Assembly (NCBI RefSeq): GCF_030867145.1
Contig: NC_134422.1
Span: forward strand, 9,124,531 to 9,188,530
Direction: 5' to 3'
Length of the DNA stretch: 64,000 nucleotides
DNA from: Opisthocomus hoazin
Lineage: Eukaryota; Chordata; Aves; Opisthocomiformes; Opisthocomidae
Of the stretch, positions 46,823 through 60,700 are shown in pieces. The stretch's first letter is position 1, and every line of letters begins with the position of its first letter. The position numbers and the translations under genes are program-made. The notes below the pieces were generated by a model. That model saw only the letters and a program-made list of their open reading frames with translations. It was not told the origin of the DNA and searched no databases.

Positions 46823-49800
46823 GTGAGCGACGGCCGGGCCGGCCGCTGACAGCTCGGGGCCGCCCGGGGCGGGGCCGGGCGGGTTCCGCTGCCGCAGATG
46901 GCGGCGGGGGTCGCGCTGCTCGCGGCGGGGCCGGGCCGGGCGGGGCAGCAGCGCCTGAGCCGCCGCGGTGCCGGGCCGGGTGGCGGGGAGCAGCCGCCTG
47001 CCTTCCCCTCCCCTCGTCCCCTTCGCCGCGGCCGCCCGGCGGGGAGGGCTGTCCCGGCCCGGCCCGCTCCCCCGCCCTCGGGCCGCTCCCCCGGCTGCCG
47101 GGTCGCGCCGGGGCCGCGCCGGTCGTTTCCCCCCCTCCTCCCGCCGCGGAGGCCTCGGGCCGCCGCCTCCGGCTCTTCGGCCGGTGCCTGCCCGGCGTGC
47201 GGGGGGACCCTGCGCGGCCGCCCGGGAGAGCGGGCCCGCGGCTGCCGGCCGGGGGGCCCGTACGCGCTTATCGTTATTGATTTAATATAATACGTGGGTA
47301 ATGTCATTTATTCTGTGGCACTTCTCTCTGTGGAAGGGGAAAAAAACCCCTCCCCCTCTGGCGAGCAAGCGCAGAGGAACTTCCTTAGTTTTGTCAAAGC
47401 CTCTTCCTGCTTTCGGCCTTTTATACCTTATAAGGCAGTTTTCAGTGTCAAACCCGAACCAAATCCGTTTCAGAAACTCTTCTTTTTGTTTAGCAGCTCC
47501 CAGGTGATGAAGAGAACGCGGTGCCAGTGATCTATAGCGTAAAAAGTGTTTCGGGAGGCAGCTGTCGGGACTCGGGCGCCCTTCCCGGCGGTGGCATGGC
47601 TGCTGGGGCTGGGGACGAGCCCTCGGAGGTGTCGGCGGGAGCCCACCTGGAAGGGTTGCGTGGTACCGCTCCTGGGAGCGTGCTCGGGAAGCAGAAACCG
47701 CTCCGTGACCTGCCGTCGGCGATGTGACCTTACGGGTGAAATACCTCATCTTAGGCGTTCTGCATCGGGCTCTTACTGGAAAGTATTGGTCTGTGTTCAA
47801 GGCTCTTCCTCTTTAGCTAGCGCTGATGGCATGCTGGTTCTTTAGCTTGTCGTTTTCTTTCACTTCTCATCCATCTTGCTGAAAATAGACAGGGAGACAT
47901 TTCTCAGTGACTGCAGTATAGGTACAAATATTTACAGTACGCTGAAAGGGCACATTCTTTTGAAATCCAGGCACTTGTTTTTTGAAAGCACATCTTCATC
48001 CTCCTATCAAGAGAATCTGTTTGGTGCAGGACACTGATAAATTGGTTTTTAAGAGGAGTGGGTGTGTATGGGTCTAGAATGTGTGCATGTTTAACAATTG
48101 CATGAAGAAGTCGTACCTGTAGTTAGAGCGAGAGCTAAAACCTTGAATTTCATGGGACGGAGGAAGGTTAGCGCAGCGGGAATGAGTGCGTGTAGCTGAG
48201 TGTAATGGAAGGATGTGCGAGTTTAACATGATATGTATATGTGCTGTTTATCTTTCAAAACAAAAGGTCTGTATAGTGCTCTGCTGCATGCCACTAGAGG
48301 CTTTTTCCCATCCCACGTGTTTGTGCATTGCAGGCAGTCCCATTAAAGTCAATAATTATGTCATTATAGGTTTGGAAAATATAGGTTGTGACTACTGGAG
48401 TAGAGATTCACTTAGAGCTTTCAGCGATGCCAAGCAGTAACAGTGTGCTAGCATATAGCTGCATAAGAAATGACTTTGTCTTTTTAATGTGAGAGGTGTA
48501 CAGAGGGACCTGAGTATTAAAACAAATGTTCCTGGAGAAGGCCTGTGTGTAAGTACTCCATTAATAAACTTCAGTGCACAGGGCATGCTTTATACTGTTC
48601 TTGTATATGATGTTCACCAAGTCTCGCTCCTTTTTTATGTATTTATGTCCCCCAATCTTGAAGGATCTCTCTAAGATGCTGTTTTATTGTGCACTTGTAA
48701 TTTTTTTTTTTTTTTTTTCTAACACAGCCCAACCTATTCTGTTTTCCAGGCTTTTCTTTTTTGGTGTGCTTTGTAGTCCAAAGTTGTTCTTCCCTGAAGT
48801 TCTGCTTCAGGAAAATGCGGCAAAGAGTTTTTGGCATTGGAAACATTATAGAGAGTTGGGGCTGTTGGAGTTCATTGATTTCAGTAGATGAAAGTATAAA
48901 AGTGGTGGATTTACAAAGGAAAAAATCTAATACTTGAGGCAAATAGGGAACAGGAGGGTATTAGTGCAGTGAGATGGGACAGCATAATCATGCTCGTAGC
49001 TTTATTTTTTTTTTTTCAGTTGTGCAGCCCTCCCAGCCTATCTCATTTTGTGTGTGTAAGCGAGAACACGACACATAAATTATGTCAGCCGTGTGCTCTG
49101 TGAGGTCTCAGTTGAGGTTTCACCTAGGGTGCTGTCTTGTCTACCAAAATGAAAGAAAGCAGGGAAGTTAAAGATAGCCCCTGAAAACAGGAGAAGAAAG
49201 AGGTTTCGAAAATACAGCCAAAGCAGAAAGGTTGAAAGGAACTGCCTTTAGAACGGGCAAGGCTTTAAAAGTGTGTAAATTTTCCAATAAGAATGGTTTC
49301 TTTTAGATGAAGGGGGTGATCAGTTAAATTCTTCTTGGACTGTAAATTAATTAAGCAGTGAAAGGGCAGACGTAGGAGAGGTAGTAAGGGTGTCTTCCTG
49401 CATGTCTTGTGCATGTAGCCACAGGTTCAGTTTGTTGATCCGAGTGTTTTTTTGTGCCTGTATGTTCTTTTTGCCAGCTAAGATCGAAGGCAAGGAGATG
49501 GATGAGAAAGGTGGCAGAGTTTTGCTTTTCAGCATCAGCCTGCAGAGATTGGTCAAATTTTAAGAACCTCTTTCAAAGCATGAAGAGACCAAAGCACAGA
49601 AGAGGTTGGGGAGATCCTAGGATCCCTGTTGCTTGAGGTTTTAACAGGTTAGTCAGACTCCTAAGGGATCATCCAAATACGTGTCATACGGCTGGAGCTG
49701 GCAAGTGAGTGAAGTCAGTGACATGGCAGTCAGATCATGGGTGCAGGAAAAATTCTTCCAGTGTTACATTTGTTATCTTGAAATTTGCATTGTTTGCTTA

Positions 49801-51753
49801 AGCACATCTAATATCTAGAAAATAAGGTGATGGATACCTAGTAAGAGCAGGTAAATACTGTGAATGGGACTTATTTCAGACAGATGTATCTAAGGATTGC
49901 ATGCATTTTAAAATAAAAATATAAAAGAAGAAAACCAGCATGGAATTATTTCCATAAAGTGCATGAACAACACGCCAAAGAAAGAAAAAGACTCATTTTT
50001 TTTAGTCTCAGTAGGCTGCAGTCTTTTGCTCTGTGCTTTTTTGGGTATTTGAATAGTTCTTGTCGCCTGTTCTACCGGCGAACACAGCGCAGCCTGCAAG
50101 TCATGATTAAAAGCTCTTCCTACGCCACTTCAGAATTTAGCTTGATTAGGTTGACAAGTAGATTTTAGCTGTGTCTTTTTGTGTGAATGCTTTTTTTTTT
50201 TTCCTTCGTATGAACTTGTATAACACTGAATTAGCTCATTTGGGATGGCAGATAATTGCAAGCGTTGAAATTAATGGCCCTTCAGCTGAGCTGAAGTGAG
50301 TGGCTGTGTAACCTACTGCAGTTCCAAAATGAGAAATGTTGGCAATGAAAGTGATTTAAAGAAAGGTATTTTCTGTACCTGAACTTTCCTTTTTCTGGAG
50401 GCTTGTGTTCAGTTTTCTGTGGCTGTCAGGTGGATCCATTACCAGTCAATACCCGAATGTCCTCAGTGAGCAGCTTCTCTAATGTGCCGCAGAGTCTTTT
50501 GTCGGTAGGGTCGTGTGTGTTGGTTAGCCTTCTCCCGAGCAAATTGTTTACGTGGTTGTGTGGGGAAAAAGAAAAAATCTCTCGTCTCACATCTTGCGTT
50601 TTATATCTGCTCTCATATACCAAGCTAGACCCCTTTTTCTCTTCTCTTACACGTTACAAAAATGAGTGTGTTTTGGGTTTTTTTCCTTCTGCTTTCCTGA
50701 ATACTAGGGGAGAAGTAAAGGTTTTGGTGTTACGTAGAGAAAGACTTGCTGTTCGTGGTGGGAGCTTGAGAGTCCCTCGACGGCTCACGACAGACTGGGT
50801 TCCCTCTGAGCTGAGAGCCTGGAAAATTGAGGCTGCTGAGGATGTCCAGGCTTTCTTGACATGAAGTTAGACACTGTTCTTTGGAACAAGTCACATCTCT
50901 GAGAGTTTCTTGGCTGTTCAGTTTCCGTAACCAGTTTTGCTGTAAATGAAGGAAGGATAGACTTGGGCATGTGAAACCTCATGGAAGCCGAAATCCTGGC
51001 TGGTGCTTGGGTGGTGTGCGCAGCGGAGCAAGCTTTGCGCTGGGGGACTTCTCTACAAATCCTGCGTCTCTAGTCTTCACGTAACGCCTGTACAGCTTCG
51101 TGCTGTTGAGTGAAGTATTTTTGAGTTGAGTGTCCTCTGATGTGAGAAGTTATGATAGGATTGCGTCGTTCTGTTTATCTTCTGAGTTTTGACCTGGTAA
51201 TGTAAATGAGTACAAGATCCATGAAAAGCTAATAATCTTCAATAAACAGCAAAGATATGTGAGATGAGAACTCCAGTGCTATAAAAATAAGGTAAGGGGA
51301 AGTATCAGCCTGTGTTTTGTTTGTTCTGCAACTTTTTTGCTATCTTGTACTGCACCTTGAAATTAGTTTTCTTTTCTAACATTCCAGATGAGTTATTTCC
51401 ACAGATTTTCAAATTGTAAATTCTATTTATTATAAATATTTCAGCACTGTGATGTTCTTGCAGTTAGGATTTCAGTTGGATATCTTGTCATGACCTTTCG
51501 TGGGTTCCAGTCCTCATTAAAATGTTCTCTTTTGGGATGAATTTTCTCTATGTTGTGTCATCCCAGAAGTAATTTTTTGGTATGGAAAGCATGAACAAAA
51601 TAATTCCTTAATGGAATATGGAAAAAATACTCTTCCAGGATTTTAAGAGTATCTTTAGCTTGCCAGTAGCTGAAGTGGTTAGGGAAGGAGGGGGAAATGC
51701 TTCGTCCTTAACATGGAAAAAGGAGTTGTGCTAGATTTTGAGTAGTGTTTTTA

Positions 51754-51784
<31 letters not shown>

Positions 51785-54700
51785 TAAATAATTGCAAATA
51801 GATTCTGAAGACACATGATGACCTGTGGTGTCTCTTAAATGATTCTAATGCATCACAGTCCGTGTTGTAACACTAAATGCACAGAGCGTAAGATATATTT
51901 AGGAATAATAGGAATTCAGTTTGAAATGAAAGCATCCAAGATGCATCCGAGATGCACGGCACCTTCCAGTCCTCCTGTTTCTGCTTCTGTTTTCCTGTGT
52001 CCCACTTATGCTTGATATATATAAAAATATATTTGATATATAAAAAAAAAAAGGGAGAGGGGCAGCATTTCTGAGTAGAGGACAAACCCACCTGCACCCA
52101 TGGGCTGAATCTGTAAAGTGAATGATAAATGAGCCACATTCTACGTGCAGCAGAGCTCAAGCTCGTGCGTGCGGGCAAGCCTGCGCAGCGGCTGAGACCG
52201 GCGTGAGGACGGGATTGAGGGAGGGCAGGGGTGTGGGTGCGCGGGGTGGGATGGGGCAGGTTCCCTTCTGGTTCCGTGGTCGCGGTTAGTACCTGGCTTG
52301 ACCATTCTGACCAAAAAGTGTGTTGATTGCATGAGTCCGATGGCCACTCGCTTGCCTAAATTAGTTGAAAATACGGCTTACAGGAGTTCAGATACACTGT
52401 ACAAGTTCCTGAGTAGTAACCCATCCTCTGTATTATGTTACAGGCACATATAAGAAGCTCTGTTGTTGGTGTTTTAGTTCATGCAATTTAAAAGTTTCAA
52501 CATAATATTTCAACATTTAGTTTCATCATTGCAGACTTTCTTTGGGAAATGCAAAAATGCTTTGACAATTTCAAACAATTTTTTTTTTTAACTTTAATTT
52601 TGGACAAACATTCTTCATTTAATGACTTGAAGGGAAAAATGTTAAAATTCAAAGGTAGAATAACTAAAATTGTATTTCAGTTTGTCCTCAATAAAATGAA
52701 TGAGTTATTTTCTGCTCCGCGTTGGAAAAGAAATTTCTATTGCTTTAATTTTTGGTTTGTTTTAGTCACTGAACTAAAATATATATTTAGGTGTACCAAT
52801 CTAACAAAAATTATCCTTGGGTAGATGCTTAAAAAAGTACCAATTTGATTACAAGCTTGTTAGTGTCCATAGCAGGATTATTTTAACCATCAAAATGAAG
52901 CATCTGTCCTTTCCAAGTGCTAGTGCTGATATATTGCTTTTCTCTTTTTTTTTTTAATCAATTGTCAAGGAGGATTATATCCAAAATTGAAAAAGTCATT
53001 GTTTCGTCTGCTGACTTACTGTAGGGTATAACGTAATAAATTTTTTTCTTTTTGTTGTGATCATGAGTTTGCATTTTTAAGACTGGACATGGAAAAACTC
53101 TAGATAAATTTAGTTTGTTTTTTTTCCTTTCCCTGGGGGTTTCCTTTTTCTCTTTATTATTCTGTTGTGGTCATCGCAAGTGTTTGCAGCTGTGCACAGG
53201 ATGTGTTTTGGCGTGCTCAGTCTGTAGAGAGCAAGATGCAGACAGGAGGTTGTCTGTTGATAATTTATTTTGATTATACCCTGCTATCAATGAGTGAGTT
53301 CAAGTTTTAGTTCTTTAGCTGATGCAGTATCTCTTACTTAGCTGTTTTTTCAGTATTAGCATTTTATTTGTCATGACTTGCATTACATTTATCATGCTGT
53401 TTATCCATCTGCAAGAGCTTTCACAATGTGATTATTTGCATATTTGCAGCCAACTTCAGAATCTTGGTGATCTTATAAAATGAGACTTGCTTTTTATATT
53501 GAACAAAATTCAGTGGTAGGTTTTTGTCCACAGCTTAGTGGGGCACTTTCTTCTACAAGACAACTGTTTCCAATTGGAAGCCGTCTTTTATTAAAAAGCG
53601 TGGTGTAACATGATAAATATGTAAATTGGTGTTTTAATGCAAGCCCGTCCCTGATGGAAGACATTTGCTTACCTGCTGAAATGCTGGAATGGTAAGCAGT
53701 GTACTGGGCAGACTGGAAGTGTGCTGAGACAGCTCCCAGCAGCACATGCTGCGTGCTCCTTCTCTCCTGTCCGGGTTCGGTTTGGCCTTGCCCTCTGCTC
53801 GGGTTGGTGTGATGTGGGTGATCGGGTGGTAGCTGTTGGTTCAAAGCCGGAGCTCTCAAGTGCTGAAATTGTGCAAACAGCGAGCACAAATGCTCAACTT
53901 CTTTTTTTTTTTTTTTTTTTTTTTTCCTTAATGTGGAGTAACGTTACAGTTTTAGCCACTGTATTGCATTGTTTGGAAAAACTTCCAAGTTAAGTCAGAC
54001 TTATATCAGCTGTGGCTCTTTCTGCATCATATGACTCAGATTTTTTTGCCTATTTCATCTCTTCAAGTGCAAGATTTTGTTTACTTGGCAATTACGCATT
54101 TGTTGATTCAACTGATCCTTCCATGTTTTATCTGTTGAAAAGTATGTATAGTTAATCTATTCTCTTGGTTTTTTTTCTTCCTGATAAATGTTTGTGCAGT
54201 GTTCAGCTCATTTTGGGCAAATGATGTAGAAAGTTACCAAATTAATCTCCACCTTACAATAATGACTTATGCTATTAAGTAATTAGTCATGCAGACTTCC
54301 AAACTTTTGGGGCATTCTTTCCTCGTTTTTTAGAAATATCACATGGAGTAGTCAGGTTGTGGAAAATGCTCAGAAAACCTGCATAAAAATTAAATATAAA
54401 TTGATTACAAAGCCTAGCAGTATAGGTTAGTATTGTGTGGGTGTGGTGTAACACAGAGGCACTGAGACACTTGTTAAGATGAGTTAGTCTAGAAGTCTCC
54501 GAGGAACCAGTAAGTAAAAAGAGAGCATTCTGCTGTTGCCAACACAAACTACTTTCATTATACAAAGATAATATCTGAAGCTGTTTGCCCTTCTTACTTT
54601 GAGGAAAATGTAGTCAAAGAAAAGCTAACTTTATCTTCTGTGTTAAAGTACATGTCAGCATTAAATATTTGAAGTGGATTTTACAAATATAAATACAATT

Positions 54701-57700
54701 GACTAGGGTCACGAATTTAGATGGTAGTATCATCAGAATGCCTGAACTTGGATTTTTGTAGTCTTAAACACTTAAATACGGTCTGGTTTTCAAGTACACT
54801 TTTCATGACTCAATCGTAAGTGTTTTAGTAATAAATGCATAGCATCTTCCTGTTTACTTTGAGGAGAGAACTTTTCCAGAGTCAAGTTACCAATGCTGTT
54901 ATTTCTCTAAAGTTTTGATGCAAGTAAACGTAGAGCAAATTTGAAAGTAGATTCTCTTCTACTCCATCCAAATGTTAGTAAAATTAGAAGCTGCCCAATG
55001 TGGTAGCTTCCTCTGTTCCCCAGGCTGGTGTAAAAACTGTCACCTGGAGACTCTGCTTACAATGCGTGTGGATTTGTTCTGAATGCTGTGTAGCACAGGC
55101 TGCTGTTGCCTCTGCGTTCCTGTTAGTCACACACCGCGAGGGTTCTGGTCTGGCTATTTGTGGCTATGACTTGCGGGTTTTTCTACTCTGTTTAGGTAGA
55201 TTTTACTAGCAAGCATGACAGTTGTGTCTGTGCTTTGAGTTGTAGATGTAGCTGCTGATACAAAGCAGCACTGGATAAATATTCTAGACAAAAATACGGA
55301 TGCTGTTAAAGATAAGAACCTTTTCTAGAGGTGTGTGTGGGGGTCCCATTTAGGAAAGAAGTGTTTATTAGAAGCATTTCTCTTTCAAGCTGCTTTTGAG
55401 GTCAGTTTTTAAATTGCACGCCACTTCAATCTGCTTATGGTTTGTTTTACTGTGACAGTTACAGCATGTGGAAAAGAAGGTTTGTTGTCAAGGTGAAAGT
55501 TCTTGTTTGAGGGGACCTATGTTTTTTGGGGGGAAATACTATGAGAAAATAGTTTCAGATACACAGTAACGCAGTTAATCGCAAGGCCAAGGGTGCATAC
55601 GGCCAGATTTGTAACATCTCTGGTGCCTAGGGGTCCCATATGTCATTGGAATATTCCCTTTTACCATCCCTTCATCTGTCTCATCTACCACTTAACAAGA
55701 TTCTTCATCTGAGAGCACTTCTAATGTTGTGTGCTTTTTCCATTTACAGAGGTAATTCTTTGGCTTTCACTATTGATTACTTAAAACATTTTTGATCAAC
55801 AAGTGTTTAAATCTTGACCGCAGCAGTTGCTATTTAAAATGCAAACTAGTGACGTGTAACAGGTTATATATATGTATTAGCTAAAGGTATAAAAATATGA
55901 AAGGCATGACTCATTTCAAAGTCTTCTGCTATCTTGTGTTCTATCAAGGACATTTGAAAAGAGATAGTAAACTAATTTGTTAATACAAGTCCCATTTTCC
56001 TAATATAGTCAGTTCCTTCAGGGACTTCTGATCTGATGCTGCTTAACCAGTTTGCACCTGATGCTAGAGCTGGGACCTTTTGTAAAGGGGCAGAATGGCT
56101 TTCCTCTTGCACCATCATTTTCCCATGATTTCTCTTTATGGGGATTTGGAAAGTAAATACTCCCTAGGCTTTTCAGTCTTATTTGATGTACAAGAAGGAT
56201 GATAGAAGAAAAGCAGCAAATAAAAACAAAGGCTTGTTCAGGCTTTTCAGTCTCATGAGGCTCTATGCATGAAGACTAAGGGCTCATCCATGTTTCAGAA
56301 GTTTTCCACTTCTTTTTAATGCAGCTTTGTTATCGAAAGACATAGATACAGTGGTTTTACTGTCCCATCTTATAAATTCTGTCTACATAGAATTTATCCA
56401 CTTAACAGGAAAGGATATTGAGCGCTTTTTGATGAAGTGTTTGATGGACAGACTGTCTGTAAGGTGCTGGAGACTGAAAAGCAGAATCCCTTTCCATTCT
56501 GTTTAAAAACTTGGAATTTTTTGTTATTTGATTTATTTCATGCTCTTTTGAATATATTAATGCATATGTGTGTCCTCCTTTGAATCTCCCCACTTTCTGA
56601 GCTCCTCTGTAGTGCCTTCTATAACTTGGTCACTTAATTATAATTTTCCTAGAATTAAGGTAACTTAGCCAGCAATGAATTTTGCTGTTGTATGCACATC
56701 TGCAACAAAGAAATAGCATGCTTCAGCGAACTTAAGTCACATCCGCACCATCTTGCATGCTTCCACACAGCGGCCTGCTGTGAAACTATGAAATTCTGAA
56801 ATCATAAAATAACCTTTCTTGGTTTTGCGTGTTTACTCTTGAGCCATTCATAATAATGTAATTTTAAGATATAAGTAATGCCTGAAATTTCATCAGATGA
56901 AATACTAGTCTTGTGCAATCATTTTAACTATTTCTCTGTAAAATTAGTTGTGCAGCAAAATGTCAAGCTGTGATGGAGATCTGCATACACAAAGTTTGTT
57001 TTAGCAAGCAGAATCATGAACAAGTATTGTAACAGACCTTGCTGGTGCTCAGGTAGTATATGTGGAGAATTTATTCCTGTGGTCTTGAAAGAAATGAGGT
57101 TGAGATTGGTTTTAAATGGTGAGATGGTTTGCAGACTGTGCTAGTGAAGACAATTAATGCACAAAGGCAACAGACTTTTCTTTGCTGTGCTTTGTTTTAT
57201 GTAATTGAGGCCTCTGATTGGAGTTTCTCTTTATTTTTGGTTGATCCAGAGAGACGGCCCCGTGCAGCCATTTTCTCAGTTACATTCTTTGGGTTAGACC
57301 CACAAAGGAGGTTTCCTGCTGTGGGGTGAAATCCAGGTCTGTGCATTTGGCTGCTCAGCGTGGGATTTGGAGAAGCTAGCGTGTAAGTGGGAATTGTCTA
57401 AGCAGGACAACAGAAATGCCAGGGTATATTTAAAACTTCTAGGTCTTGGGCATCTGAGTTCAAACAGCAGGAAAAGAGTTTAATCAAATTATAATTCCCG
57501 GGCGTGAAACTCCTGGACTCCAGTATCTATCACATTCAGAAATTACCAGGGATTGCTTCTTCTAGACTACCCATCTGTTTTTGTTTCTTTTGAATGGCCA
57601 GTATGCTCTTGTGTGCAGCTGATCATGTGTGGTGATAACTTTTGACTCCCATTGGCACAGTAGCACTTGCAAAATTCAGAATTTCTTCCAGGAAGCAGTA

Positions 57701-60700
57701 GGTGGCATGTCTGTAAGGTATCCATATCCATGGCTGTATGGTCATGGAATAAAATAATTAAGCAGTGTTTAGAGTAGGGATCAAAACTCTAATTGTACAC
57801 AGAAGACGTGTGTTCTGGTTACTGGGCAATCATCTTGCTACCTTTCGTTGACCTTTGTTTCTGGGAGTCTTTTCCATGTGGCTTCAGGAAAGAAATGCAA
57901 AGAACTGTCACTTCAGGAGGGTGTAAGCAAATGGCAAGTGGCTCTTATGGGAAATGGGAGATGTGGTTCGCAACCCATTTGGATGGAAGAGGATGTGGAG
58001 CACAGATCTCTTGCCACCTGAGCAAGTGTTTTGCGTGTTTAGCTCTTACAAGAAGGCAGTGTCAGCTTCAAAGAATAAACGCAATTTAACTTGGCATAAA
58101 GCCTAATCCCATCACTGAATGTTAGACTGACTTGGAGCGTGACTCCTTGGACGGGTCCCACATAGGACTTTGTAGAGGTCTGTTCAGTTTGAGAAGCCTT
58201 GCTGGGTTTGGTCCACAGGCTGTGCAAACCTGCCTCCTGTATACACAAAAGCAGAATTTTAGGACTTAGGCAAGCTGATACATATACTGTACAGGTTACG
58301 GTACTTGGGAAGCCCACTGCGTTTGCAAGGTAAGATACAGGGCAATGAATGTGTTGCATTTTGGGTGAGAGCCTGCACAGAAGGATTGCTGTGGCTCAGG
58401 TGGTGGGCGTAATTCAGAACCATCGTGAAGAGACAGTGATTTGATGAACAAAAACAACAGGAAAAAAACCCTCTGAAAAAAATATCCTTCTATAAATATT
58501 TGTTTTTCTAACTTTATGCACCTTGAAGGTAAACCAGAGAGACACCATTTTGGTTTGACCCCAGTCCTGACTTTCTTTCCAGAGGGTTTCAGGTTAGTTA
58601 CTTCCACTCCCATTACTCCTTCTTCCCCAGAGAAAAGTGATTCTTTTATTTATTTTTTAAGTTGCATCATATCTTTCCAGTGGGGCCAGTGTTGGAGGTA
58701 TATCTTATTCCAGTTTGTGTGTGCATTTGAAAAAAAAGTGTCCTGTGCATGTAATTGCTTTTAGTCCAGGTCATTAGGAGTAGCTGAGGGGTAGGCTGTA
58801 ACCTGGATTTACTCTACAGAAGTGGAGGATCAGGTGACATGTGTTCTCTAGTGCTGTTGTCTGCTTTTGCTTGGCTAACTCGTTGCGTCTTTTCATGGAC
58901 CTCTCAGCAAAGTGACAACGATACGGCTTGTGTTGGGCCACCCCGTTTCTGTTGTACTTCTTGGAGCAGCTAAACTAATGCATTGCCCACTAAGCAGTTG
59001 TCCCCTTATTCCTCATCCTTTTTGTTAAAATTGCAGTTATGCTAGAACTAGGGTGTGTAATTTGGTAGAACATATACAGATTCCATTTGTTGTGGACAGG
59101 AAAGAAGTGGAGCAAAGGCGCATGGTCATGGTTTGTGGTTTGCAGGCAGAGGTTCTGTTAATGACATTCTCATCAGAAGTTCTTACCCTAAGTGCTGTTT
59201 CCTTTTGGTTTTAAAATTGTCTGCGTGACTAATATGTAAGTAACCTTCAAGTGCCATTGCTTGCATGTCATAGCCTCAGAAACATCTGTGCTAGGTGAGA
59301 GCGCGCATGTAAGAAATCCTGTTAGTGTTGTGGAGAGCCTTTTGCCTGTCCTTCCAGAGATCTCTCAGGCACATGAGTCCAGAACTACTTTGCAATTTCA
59401 GGGTGTGAGTTTGAGGCAGATGTGACTCTAGTGATGTTTCTCCACTGATACTTGAGATGTGGATTAGTAGAGTTAACTTAGAGGGAGCCTTGACTAGTTG
59501 CTACCCCACCCCATTTGTGCTATGAATGTCCCCTATGAAAAAGTCGTGTTTTGTTTGTCACATCATTCCGCCTGCATAGGCCGGAGGATGGTGTGTGAGA
59601 CCCCACTGCCTTTTGGAGACGACGTTGCAGGGAAGTCACTGGGGGATATCAGCACCACGTGTATCTACACTGATAGCGTGTTGTATGGCGCTCTGTATAC
59701 CTGCAGGCACCTATGTATCAAGACTTTGTGGACAGCTTTTGGATACTTTGTAGCTTATCTTGTAAATCTTCAGGTCAGGATTATCCAACAGAATTTTTTG
59801 CCATGTTTGGGTTTTTTTGTGCGTGTGTTTGTTGTTTTTTTTTTTTTTCCCCCCTCCTTTTGTACTTAAATGAGCTAATAACGCCTACAGAAACACTGCA
59901 GGTAGCTGAACATGGAGAAATAAAGGAAAACATCTGAAAGATCAAGGCTGAATTCAGGTTTTCACCTTTGGGATTTTGTAAATCATTTCTGTGTTACAGA
60001 TTTTAATAGAAATCTGCTTATACTTTTATACTTATCTGTACAGTCCCTTGCTCTCTTACTGCTGAGTGCCCCAAATTTTCAGTGTGGGAAAGCTGAGTTA
60101 GTGTCTCATTAAATGATAGGTGCCTGGCTGTCTGGATGGAAGTCCCTCCTGCCACTCTTCAGTCCTATGCAGCAAGCAAGATGAGCTGTGATTTACTGGG
60201 AAGTTCTGACCCAGTATTGATACTGCCTTATGATATGTTTAATATCAGGATTTTTTTCAGTAGTGGCAGTAACTGCGGCTCCAAAGACGGCAGGGTGTGC
60301 CTCAGTCCCCTGTGAATCATACATTAGTCAGCCACACTTTGCCCTGTATGAGCTGCCTGTGGAAACTGTATCCTTGTGAAATCTAGCTTGCCCATGGTAT
60401 CCTTTTTTTCATATGATTTAAATATTTACTTCAAGTGACGGAATAGATCTGATCAGTCTGAATAACGCCTCATCTTTTCAAAAGTAAATAAAAATCACCG
60501 CTTTTATTAGCGCGTTTGGAAAACTATAGATTTGTATTCCCTTTTGTTCGTTTTTTTAACGTACCTTTATTGTCTTGCCTATCGCTTTTTTTCTTTACTC
60601 CATTTTAACTTGAGAGTTTCTGTATACATTTAGTTATGAGAGTCAAGCTTACTGTTTGTGTGTATTACCGTAGTCCCTGGCTGCCGTGGAGTGGAAGGGA

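Larger units (their letters stand above)
45885..47280. promoter_or_regulatory. CpG island / promoter and first exon of ACTR3
   Basis: About 1.4 kb of GC- and CpG-rich DNA surrounds the ACTR3 start codon. GC boxes (GGGGCGGGGCC-type) flank the first exon. A GCCATCTTG YY1-type site lies about 150 bp upstream of the ATG. The island continues about 0.45 kb into intron 1. The long frames on both strands here are composition artefacts. Confidence 0.9.

Noticed and set aside
45690..47307. Frames of 100-400 codons on both strands around ACTR3 exon 1
   Set aside because: They are GC-composition artefacts overlapping the promoter. The only supported coding piece is 46779-46822.
50403..50864. 153-codon plus-strand frame in ACTR3 intron 1
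   Set aside because: It has no recognisable domain, no splice-site support and Ser/Leu-rich sequence typical of chance. Kept only as a note.
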